Part shown: piece after piece, positions 8,434-14,981 of the stretch
Position numbering within the stretch: the stretch's first letter is position 1
How the letters are laid out: every line of letters begins with the position of its first letter
DNA from: an uncultured Victivallales bacterium
Lineage (GTDB): Bacteria > Verrucomicrobiota > Lentisphaeria > Oligosphaerales > JAFGRS01
NCBI GenBank assembly: GCA_903837355.1
Contig: CAILUI010000329.1
Coordinates: 1-34,412 of the forward strand
Reading direction: 5' to 3'
Length of the DNA stretch: 34,412 nt
The notes under the pieces: model-generated
The model's database searches: none
The model's input: the letters and a program-made list of their open reading frames with translations, nothing else
What the model was told of the DNA's origin: nothing
Translations under genes and position numbers: made by a program

Positions 8434-8732
8434 AGGCTGTAGACGGTTAGGTCCTGCCTCGGGGCATTCTGCGTTTCCGGATTCGGGTCCGGTTTTGTAA
8501 CCTAATAGCCTACAGCCTAAACCGCTACAGTCTCTGAGTTTTCCATGGGACGGGTGTGGGTGGGTTTCGCGAAACCGGCCCGCGGCCGGCCCAGGGCGGT
8601 TCCGTTTTCCCAACGACCATCGGTGTTGGTCACCGGCACGGTGCAAGCGTGAGAGCGTGATTGCGTGAGGGTTACGGCGCGTGTGCCGGCCGTCTGTCGC
8701 GAATCCACGTTCTCACGCGCTCACGCGCTCAC
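8434..8732. repeat. Gene-free divergent region (8224-8839) with several imperfect repeats
   Basis: The 616 bp between the divergent lipoprotein and nuclease genes hold no gene I can support. Visible structure: an imperfect inverted repeat, AGGCTGTAG plus GGTTAGGT at 8434-8452 against ACCTAATAGCCTACAGCCT at 8500-8518. There are two related GGGGTGGGTTTC/GGGTGGGTTTC blocks near 8387-8398 and 8560-8570, each downstream of a CCATGG. Heptamer arrays also occur in inverted orientation: GCGTGAG-like units at 8647-8669 and CTCACGCG units at 8712-8732, which could pair into a long imperfect stem. The two arms may have arisen by inversion of one simple-repeat tract. A candidate promoter for the minus-strand operon is listed separately. 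Confidence 0.6.
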
Positions 8733-8839
8733 CCGTAGCGGGAACCGCGATCTTGGAACAGCCCTGCCGCCGGCCCCGCGGCGGTGGCGCGACGCGGGGC
8801 CATGGGGTCTAGTACGGAGATGCGTTGGAGAGTCCAGAT

Positions 8840-10168
8840 ATGAGCCGCGAGCTGCTGGCCACAACGGCGAGCGCGTTGCGCCTTCTCGTCTGCGCCGATG
8901 TGCATATCGGTCGCCGCTCGGGCGGTTTGCCGGCCGATCTGGCCGAGGAGTTGACGCCGGCAGCGGCCTGGGAGCGCGCGGTCGCCTACGCGATCTCGGA
9001 GCGGGTGGCGGCGCTGGTAGTGTGCGGTGATCTGGCCGACGAGGGCAATGCGTATTTTGAGGCGTTGGCACCGCTCGAGCGTGCTGCCGCGGCCCTGGCG
9101 GCGGCGGGGATCTCCTTCGTGACGGTGGCCGGCAACCACGATTGGGACGTGCTTGGGCGTCTGGCGGACAGCGCCGCGGCCGGCGGCGTGGTCGTTCTCG
9201 GCCGCGGGGGGCGCTGGCAGCATCTGGACCTGGTCGGGGTGGATGGTGCGCGGGTGCGGCTCTTCGGGTGGTCGTTTCCGCAGCGTCGGGTGACGGAATC
9301 GCCGTTGGCGAGCTTTCCCCTGGGCGACCTCGATGCGGGGCTGGTCAGCCTGGGGCTCTTGCACGCCGACCTGAACGCGAGCGGCGGCGGTTACTGCCCG
9401 GTGTCGCGGGCGGCGTTGTCGGCGGTTCCGGTGGACGGCTGGATACTGGGGCACCAGCACCAACCGACGCCGGCAGCGGCGCTGAATGGCCGGCCCGTGG
9501 TGCTGTATCCGGGGTCGCTGCAGGGGCTCGATGCCGGCCCGAGCGAGCGTGGGTCGCACGGGCCGTGGCTGGTGGAGGTCGGTGCGGCGGGGGTGCAGGT
9601 CAGGCTCGTTCCGCAGGCAGTTGTCCGCTATGACGACTGTGTCGTCGACGTGGAGGGAGTGCGCTGCGGAGGTGATGTCCAGGTGCGCCTGGTGCAGGCG
9701 TTGCGCGCGGCCGTGGCGAGCGCGCAGGCGGACAGTCCCGGCTTGCGCTGTGCGCTGCTGCGTCTGCGCCTGGTCGGGCGGACCACGGTTCCACGGCCGG
9801 CCATCGACGAGCAACTGCGGGAGTTGCAGCAGGTCTCCGACCTGGGCACGGGCGTGCGGGTCGTGCTGGACGGCTGGTCGGTGCGGACGTTGCCGCCGCT
9901 TGACCTGGCCGGACTGCGCCTGACACCGACGCCGCTGGGCGCGGCGGTGCGGCTCTGGCTCGAGCTGACGGGTCAGGCCGGGACAGAGGCCGGGGCCGCG
10001 GCGGCGCTGGCGGGGCTGCAGGAACGCCTGGCGAGCTTTGCGGCGCGCGGCTATGGGAGCCTCGGCCCGGCCCGGCCGGATCTGCCCCAGTGTCGCGAGC
10101 TGATGGCCGTACAGGCCGAACGGCTGATCGAGGCTCTCTACGCCCAGAAGGAGCGCGTTGATGGCTGA
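8840..10168 (+). CDS. YhaO/SbcD-like metallophosphoesterase (DNA exonuclease subunit)
   Basis: A 442-aa calcineurin-like phosphoesterase. All metal-binding motifs are visible: D20-V-H22 in LVCADVHIG, GD64LAD, GN99H100D, a later histidine in GLLHADLNAS, and GHQH near residue 200. The C-terminal 240 residues are the capping/partner-binding part typical of YhaO/SbcD/Mre11 relatives. Together with the next gene it should form an SbcCD-like ATP-dependent nuclease acting on DNA ends or hairpins. The ATG at 8840 has GGAG nine bases upstream; a TTG at 8825 is less likely. It ends 8 bp inside the following ATPase gene, with the AAGGAG for that gene embedded in its last codons, so the pair is translationally coupled. 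YhaO rather than SbcD is preferred because the partner is YhaN-like. DNA as substrate is inferred from the family. Confidence 0.84.
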   Translation: MSRELLATTASALRLLVCADVHIGRRSGGLPADLAEELTPAAAWERAVAYAISERVAALVVCGDLADEGNAYFEALAPLERAAAALAAAGISFVTVAGNHDWDVLGRLADSAAAGGVVVLGRGGRWQHLDLVGVDGARVRLFGWSFPQRRVTESPLASFPLGDLDAGLVSLGLLHADLNASGGGYCPVSRAALSAVPVDGWILGHQHQPTPAAALNGRPVVLYPGSLQGLDAGPSERGSHGPWLVEVGAAGVQVRLVPQAVVRYDDCVVDVEGVRCGGDVQVRLVQALRAAVASAQADSPGLRCALLRLRLVGRTTVPRPAIDEQLRELQQVSDLGTGVRVVLDGWSVRTLPPLDLAGLRLTPTPLGAAVRLWLELTGQAGTEAGAAAALAGLQERLASFAARGYGSLGPARPDLPQCRELMAVQAERLIEALYAQKERVDG

Positions 10169-13001
10169 GGGCAGCCCACGGCCGGCTTTGCGCTTTACCG
10201 CCCTGCGTCTGGAGCGCTTCCTGGGGCTGCAGCGGCGCGACCAGGCGCTGCACTTCGCGGCCGGTGAGGTGTCCCTCGGCGTCACCCTCATTGCCGGCCC
10301 GAATGGCAGTGGCAAGACCACTGTGGCGCGGGCGCTGGAGGGGCTTCTCTGGGCCGATTCCGTGACCGATCCGCAGGCCGCGGTGCAGGCGTGCTGCGAG
10401 CTGTCCGGGGAAGCCTGGACCGTGGAGCTGGCGGGGACGTCGGTGTGCTGGCAGCGTGCCGGCGTGGCCGCGCGCGGACCGCAGTACTGCCCGGCGAGCG
10501 AGCGCGACCGCTACCGGCTGTCGCTGCACGAGCTGTTGGCTGCCGACGACAGCGCCTTGGCGGCGGTGATTCGCCGGGAACTCGGCGGCGGCTATAGCCT
10601 GTCCGCGGCCGCGGCCCAGCTCGGGTTCTCTGCATATCCGCCACTGCCGCGCAAAGCGGCCCAGCGCTTGCGTCAGGCAGAGGCGGCGGTGGTGGTGGCG
10701 ACTCGTGAGCAGGCCGGTCTGCGGCGCCGTGAGGCAGAGCTGTCCGGCCTGCGTAGCCAGGCGGCCGCAGCCCAACGGGCCGCGGCCCAGTTGGGCGCGG
10801 TATCCAGTCTGCTGCAGTGGCGCGAGGCTGGCCGGGCTCTGCAGGGGGCGCGGTGGGTGTTGGCTCAGTACGACCCTCGCGTCAGCGCCTTGCGGGGCAA
10901 GGAACTGGAGCAGTTTCGCGACCTGCAGCGGCGCGCGAGCCTGGCCCAGGCAGCCTGCGCCAGCGCGCTTGCCGAGTTGGCCCGGAGTGCGGCGGCGTTG
11001 GCGGCACGGCGCCAGGCCAGGCCGTTGCCGTCGCCCGCCTGCTTGAGCCGCTGTCGCGCTCTGATCGTGCAGTTGCAGCAGGTTGAGAACGGCGCGCGCC
11101 AGGCGCAGGCCGCCGCCGCGGGCAGCCGGGCGAAGGAAGAGGCCGCGCGCGCGGTCCTCGCGCCGCGGTTCCTTCCGGAGCAACTGGCGCGACTCGACCG
11201 GCTGCAGCCGGATGCCGCCTTGGCCGAGGCGGTGCGTCTGGCGAGCGCCGCGGCGATTGCCCAGGGGGTCTGGGAGGGCTTTGCAGCATTGCCGCTGTGG
11301 GCAGAGCCCAGCGCCGAGGTGGCACGGTTGGAGGCGCAGCGACGGGGGCTGGACCTGCTCCGGGCCTGGCTGCAGGAGCCCGCGCCGGCGACGGCGCCGG
11401 GCGCCTGGGCGCGGCTGCCGTTGGGGGTGGCTCTTGCTGGAGCCGGGCTCTCGCTGCTGCTGGCGGTGGCGGTCCATGGGCTGTTGGTCGTTCCGGCCGC
11501 GTGTCTGGGGCTGGTGGCGTGGCTGGTCCGGCCGCGCGCGTCCGCGGCGCCGTTGTCCTCGCGGCGGGCTGACTTCGAGGCTGGCTTCGCGCGTCTGGGG
11601 CTGGCGCTGCCCGCGGTCTGGGATGCTGACGGGGTGGCAGAGTGTCACGATGACCTGGCTTGGCGCTGGAGCCTCGGGGTCGGTCGCCGCGAGGTCGCCG
11701 GGCAGGGGGCGGCAGCGCGGCAACTTCTCGAGCAACGGGCTGGCGAACTGCAGCGCGCTCTGGAGGGCTGTCGGCGCGACACTGCGGCGCGTCTGGGTGT
11801 TGCTCTGGAGGCCTCGCCGCTGGCTACGCTCCACCTGGTGACGCGGCTGGCGGCATGGCAGGCGGCGCGGGATGAGTGGGTTCAGTCGTGCCAGGTCGCC
11901 GCGGCGACGCAGCAGCACGCCGAGGCGTTGCGCGGACGACTCCAGGCTGAGCTGGCCGAGACGGGCACGCCACCCCCCACAGACAGCGTGACCGCGGCGG
12001 CGATGCTGGAGGCGCTCGAGGTCGAGCTGGCGGCCGTCGCGGTCGAGGAGCGGCGCCGCGATGAGCAGGCGCAGCGGGTCGAGTCCGAACGCCAGTCGGT
12101 GGCCGTCGGCGCGGAGAGCCTCCGCGCCGTGCTTGAGGCGGTCAGTATCCGGCCGGAGGAGAGTGCTGACGCCGAAGGGCTGTTGGCGCGCTGGACCGGC
12201 GAGCGCCCGGCAGCGGCAGCCGCCGCGCAGGCGCTGCAGGCGGCGCAGGCGCTGGTGGCACAGTGCCGTGAGCAGGCGCGCCGGTACGGCGGAGCGGCGC
12301 GCGAACTGCAGAGCCTGCGGACGCCGGACCTGGAGCGTTACCGGGAAGACCTGGGGCGGGTTGCGGCTCAGCGCGATGCGCTGCTGCGCGAGATCGAGAG
12401 CACGGAGACGCTGGTCCGCGAAGCCAAACGCAAGCATGATCTTGAGCAGTGCCTGGCCGAGCGCGACGCGGCGCTGGCCGCTGTGCGCAGCGAGCGTGAG
12501 GAGGGCTGGCGCGCCCTGGCTGGGCAGAGCTGCCTGGAGGCGCTGGCGGCCGGGCTTGAACTGCAGGCCTCGGGCGTGCTGCGGCGGGCCCAGGACCTGT
12601 TTGCCCAGATCACCCGCGGTCGCTACCGCCTGCTGGCCGATGAGAGCGATGCCGGGGCCTTCTTCCAGGCGCGCGACACGGAGACGGACCGTCTGCACGA
12701 CTTGGCCACGCTCTCCAGCGGCACGCGGGTGCAGTTGCTGCTGGCCGCCCGGCTGGCGTTCATTGCCGAGAAGGAGGGCGAGGGGCCGCTGCTGCCGCTG
12801 GTCCTTGACGAGGTGCTGGGCAACAGCGACGAGGTGCGGGCCGGCACGATCATCGATGTCGTCATTGAGGCCGCCCGCGCCGGTCGGCAGGTGTTCTGTT
12901 TCACGGCGCAGCAGGATGAGGTCTGCAAGTGGCAGACGCGCCTGGCGCAGGCCCAGGTGCCCTTCGCGGTCTGCTGGCTGCCGCATCTAAGGCTATCTTG
13001 A
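10161..13001 (+). CDS. YhaN/SbcC-like SMC-type AAA ATPase
   Basis: A 946-aa ATPase. Walker A GPNGSGKTT at residues 46-54; long alanine/glutamine/arginine-rich coiled-coil segments (about 150-400 and 500-830); ABC signature TLSSGTRVQLLLAARL near 850; Walker B LPLVLDEVLGNSD near 877-889. A central hydrophobic hairpin (about 420-457, GVALAGAGLSLLLAVAVHGL then VVPAACLGLVAWLV) replaces the Rad50 zinc hook; this membrane-like insertion is what makes it YhaN-like rather than SbcC. Length is near the roughly 960 aa of Bacillus YhaN. The ATG at 10161 has AAGGAG seven bases upstream and overlaps the nuclease gene by 8 bp. Expected role: ATP-driven partner of the YhaO-like nuclease. The stop lies just before a coding-looking segment in another frame (see 12991-13140). 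Confidence 0.88.
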   Translation: MAEGSPRPALRFTALRLERFLGLQRRDQALHFAAGEVSLGVTLIAGPNGSGKTTVARALEGLLWADSVTDPQAAVQACCELSGEAWTVELAGTSVCWQRAGVAARGPQYCPASERDRYRLSLHELLAADDSALAAVIRRELGGGYSLSAAAAQLGFSAYPPLPRKAAQRLRQAEAAVVVATREQAGLRRREAELSGLRSQAAAAQRAAAQLGAVSSLLQWREAGRALQGARWVLAQYDPRVSALRGKELEQFRDLQRRASLAQAACASALAELARSAAALAARRQARPLPSPACLSRCRALIVQLQQVENGARQAQAAAAGSRAKEEAARAVLAPRFLPEQLARLDRLQPDAALAEAVRLASAAAIAQGVWEGFAALPLWAEPSAEVARLEAQRRGLDLLRAWLQEPAPATAPGAWARLPLGVALAGAGLSLLLAVAVHGLLVVPAACLGLVAWLVRPRASAAPLSSRRADFEAGFARLGLALPAVWDADGVAECHDDLAWRWSLGVGRREVAGQGAAARQLLEQRAGELQRALEGCRRDTAARLGVALEASPLATLHLVTRLAAWQAARDEWVQSCQVAAATQQHAEALRGRLQAELAETGTPPPTDSVTAAAMLEALEVELAAVAVEERRRDEQAQRVESERQSVAVGAESLRAVLEAVSIRPEESADAEGLLARWTGERPAAAAAAQALQAAQALVAQCREQARRYGGAARELQSLRTPDLERYREDLGRVAAQRDALLREIESTETLVREAKRKHDLEQCLAERDAALAAVRSEREEGWRALAGQSCLEALAAGLELQASGVLRRAQDLFAQITRGRYRLLADESDAGAFFQARDTETDRLHDLATLSSGTRVQLLLAARLAFIAEKEGEGPLLPLVLDEVLGNSDEVRAGTIIDVVIEAARAGRQVFCFTAQQDEVCKWQTRLAQAQVPFAVCWLPHLRLS

Positions 13002-13140
13002 CCCGCGGCGGGTGCTGGGTGTGGACGAGATCCGCGCGCGGGTGCACAGTACCGCCGCGGGCTACCTGGCTGCTGGGGTGCTCTCGCTGGACGACCTGCG
13101 CGGCATCCTGCAGATGGCGGAGGCAGCGCCGCTGGGATAG
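12991..13140 (+). other. Coding-looking 49-codon tail in another frame after the YhaN-like gene
   Basis: In the frame +1 relative to the ATPase, an open stretch begins directly after TAA at 12988-12990, reads GYLDPRRVLGVDEIRARV at its start and SLDDLRGILQMAEAAPLG at its end, and stops at TAG 13138-13140. Nearly every third codon position is G or C, amino-acid composition is protein-like (amphipathic helix pattern) and it overlaps the ATPase stop by 11 bp. It may be the true C-terminal extension of the ATPase separated by a one-base indel near 12990, a programmed frameshift product, a remnant, or a separate 43-aa protein starting GTG at 13012. I cannot decide from one sequence. Confidence 0.35.
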
Positions 13141-13179
13141 GGTGTGGACGGGACGACGGGAACGGGAATGCGCACGGCT

Positions 13180-13263
13180 ACGACCACGATTGCGACCACG
13201 ATTGCGACCACGATTGCGACCACGAGCACGACCACGATTACGACCACGATTACGACCACGAGC
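13180..13263. repeat. Seven 12-bp tandem repeats (RCGACCACGAKY)
   Basis: Within the 332-bp gap between the ATPase and the URO-D family gene lie seven contiguous 12-bp units of the form (A/G)CGACCACGA(TT/GC), in the order A-TT, G-TT, G-TT, G-GC, A-TT, A-TT, A-GC. They are flanked on both sides by GGGAACGGGAA-type hexamer runs (about 13157-13168 and 13272-13290). The unit is a multiple of three, so it gives RPRLRPRL-like shadow translations, but there is no plausible start, ribosome site or codon bias, and I read it as non-coding. Apart from this and the tail at 12991-13140 I see nothing in the gap except the Shine-Dalgarno at 13324-13328. Confidence 0.85.
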
Positions 13264-13333
13264 ACGGGCAATGGGAACGGGAACGGGAACGACGGACAGG
13301 AATGACCGCAGGGTAAGCGGGCAGGGAGTCACG

Positions 13334-14473
13334 ATGTACAAGACTGATCACGAGCGTTTCATCGACTGTATGGAGTACCGGCCGTCCGACCGGCGGCCCA
13401 ACCACGAACTGGGGGTCTGGGCACAGACGGTAGTGCGCTGGCGCGAGGAGGCCCCTGAGGCCGCCAAGAGCCTGGGCTGGAACTGGTTCGTTCAGGAAGA
13501 CGCGATCGGCCTCGACCGCCGCGAGTACGTCCCGGTGAACTACAGCTTCATGCCGGGCTATGCCTACGAGGTTCTCGAGGAAGACGACGAGATCATCGTC
13601 GCGCGCAATGGCAATGGTATCGTGACACGGGCGCTGAAACCGGGCTCAGTGGGCGGGGCGCGGATGTGCATGGACGAGTACATCGGTTTCCCGATCAGTC
13701 GGCCGGCCGACTTCGCGGACGTCAAACGGCGCTTGGTGGCGGCGGCTCCCCAGCGCTACCCGACGGACCTGGCGGCACGCCTCGAGGCCTGGAAGCGGCG
13801 CTCCAGCGTGTTGGTGCTGGGCCACAACTGCGCGGCCAACGGCTTCTACTGGCGGGCCCGCGAGTTCATGGGTACCGAGAATCTGTCGTTGGCCTGGTAT
13901 GACTACCCCGACTTGATGCACGAGATGATGGAGTTCTACGCCGATTTCATCATCGAGACCAGCCGGCCCGTGCTCGAGCGCATCGAGGTCGACTACTTCT
14001 GTCTGAATGAGGACATGTCGATGAAGTCAGGGCCGCTGCTGGGACCGGATACTTACCGGACCTTCATCTACCCGCACCTGAAGCGTATGGTCGAGTTCTT
14101 CAAGTCCCACGGCACGCGCTACTTCGCCGTCGATACCGATGGTGACCCGACGGTGCTGATACCGCTGCTGATGGATGCCGGTGTGGACATCATCTGGCCG
14201 ATCGAACGGGCCTCAAACGTTAGCCCGCAGGAGTGGCGGCGGCGTTTCGGCAAGAGCCTGCGGCTGTGGGGCGGCGTTGACAAGCGCGTGCTGGCGCTGG
14301 GGCGGGACGCCATCAAGGCGCACCTGCGCGAGTTCATCCCGTTGATCGTGGAGGGCGGCTTCATCCCCACCGTCGACCACACCGTGCCGCCGGACGTCTC
14401 CTGGGATAACTTCCGGACCTACATCGACCTGAAACAGGCCCTGCTGCGCGGCGATTTCGCGGAACTCGAGTGA
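13334..14473 (+). CDS. Uroporphyrinogen decarboxylase family protein (not HemE)
   Basis: A 379-aa protein of the URO-D/MtaA/CmuA superfamily, starting MYKTDHERFIDCMEYRP. Features: the N-terminal R-F-x-x-x-x-x-Y-x-P-x-D pattern common to environmental members, a central VLVLGHNCAANGFYWRAREFMGTE region, the NEDMSMKSGPLLGPDTY stretch, YFAVDTDGDPTVLIPLL, and the late LRLWGGVDKR motif. The RQAGR-type arginines expected near the N-terminus of true haem-pathway HemE are not seen, and the length exceeds HemE slightly. Members of this branch include cobamide- and zinc-dependent methyltransferases, and large paralogue sets occur in Lentisphaerae-like bacteria; the substrate here is unknown. Start: GGGAG five bases upstream of ATG 13334. 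It stands alone between two repeat-rich gaps and faces the beta-helix operon. Confidence 0.88.
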   Translation: MYKTDHERFIDCMEYRPSDRRPNHELGVWAQTVVRWREEAPEAAKSLGWNWFVQEDAIGLDRREYVPVNYSFMPGYAYEVLEEDDEIIVARNGNGIVTRALKPGSVGGARMCMDEYIGFPISRPADFADVKRRLVAAAPQRYPTDLAARLEAWKRRSSVLVLGHNCAANGFYWRAREFMGTENLSLAWYDYPDLMHEMMEFYADFIIETSRPVLERIEVDYFCLNEDMSMKSGPLLGPDTYRTFIYPHLKRMVEFFKSHGTRYFAVDTDGDPTVLIPLLMDAGVDIIWPIERASNVSPQEWRRRFGKSLRLWGGVDKRVLALGRDAIKAHLREFIPLIVEGGFIPTVDHTVPPDVSWDNFRTYIDLKQALLRGDFAELE

Positions 14474-14523
14474 GGCCGCGTCGGCTCGGTGGGGTGTGGG
14501 GCTGACGGCTGGGCCGCGGTATG

Positions 14524-14576
14524 CCCGGCGCGAGCCGGGGGCTGGGCTGGATGGCGAATCCTGCTGTCCAGCAGGA
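14524..14576 (+). terminator. Two strong hairpins after the URO-D gene
   Basis: CCCGGC-GCGA-GCCGGG (14524-14539) is a perfect six-base stem closed by a GNRA tetraloop, 50 bp after the stop. TCCTGCT-GTCC-AGCAGGA (14559-14576) is a second, seven-base stem with a four-base loop. Neither is followed by a T run, so intrinsic termination is uncertain; they could act as mRNA 3' end stabilisers or as part of the repeat cluster that begins 57 bp further on. Confidence 0.4.
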
Positions 14577-14632
14577 CCTGCCTGCAGGCGGTGAGCCGCT
14601 CTCAGGAGTGCGTCACTCAGCCGACGGCTCGG

Positions 14633-14981
14633 CGGCTCAGCGGCGCGTTCGCGCCCGGGGAGCTTCGCCCTCCAGAGGAATGCGGCTCAGCGGCGCGTTC
14701 GCGCCCGGGGAGCTTCGCCCTCCAGGGGAAGACGGCTCAGCGGCGCGTTCGCGCCCGGGGAGCTTCGCCCTCCAGAGGAAGACGGCTCAGCGGCGCGTTC
14801 GCGCCCGGGGAGCTTCGCCCTCCAGAGGAATGCGGCTCAGCGGCGCGTTCGGGCCCGGGGAGCTTCGCCCTCCAGGGGAAGACGGCTCAGCGGCGCCTGC
14901 GCGCCCGGGGAGCTTCGCCCTCCAGGGGAAGACGGCTCAGCGGGAGCTTCGCCCTCCAAGGGAATACGGCTCAGCGGGGCG
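14633..14981. repeat. 50-bp tandem array: six full units, one 34-bp unit, one partial
   Basis: Units begin with CGGCTCAG at 14633, 14683, 14733, 14783, 14833, 14883 (each exactly 50 bp), 14933 (34 bp) and 14967 (15 bp, cut by the stop codon of the beta-helix gene at 14982-14984). Full units differ by only a few bases (AGAGGAATG or AGGGGAAGA at the end; 14833 and 14883 units have changes in the GTTCGCGCC part); units 1 and 4 are identical. The short unit lacks 16 internal bases (CGCGTTCGCGCCCGGG). Read on the minus strand, each contains GGAGGGCGAAGCTCC, able to form a four-base GGAG/CTCC stem. The period is not a multiple of three, so it is not a protein repeat. No spacers separate units, so it is not CRISPR. 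It occupies the 3' side of two converging genes. Confidence 0.95.

Noticed and set aside
9600..12986. A minus-strand open frame of 1128 codons opposite the YhaN-like ATPase, and a similar 530-codon frame at 8729-10321
   Set aside because: Translations are arginine/proline/glutamine-rich low-complexity sequence without motifs. They exist because GC-rich codons rarely give stops on the antisense strand; the plus-strand genes carry Walker and metallophosphoesterase motifs.
12929..13333. N-terminal extension of the URO-D family protein through the 12-bp repeats
   Set aside because: The extension is arginine-proline low complexity, begins inside the ATPase gene, and the internal ATG at 13334 has a good Shine-Dalgarno and the normal family N-terminus.
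14633..14981. Possible CRISPR array
   Set aside because: Repeats are directly adjacent with no unique spacers, and no cas genes are present in the window.
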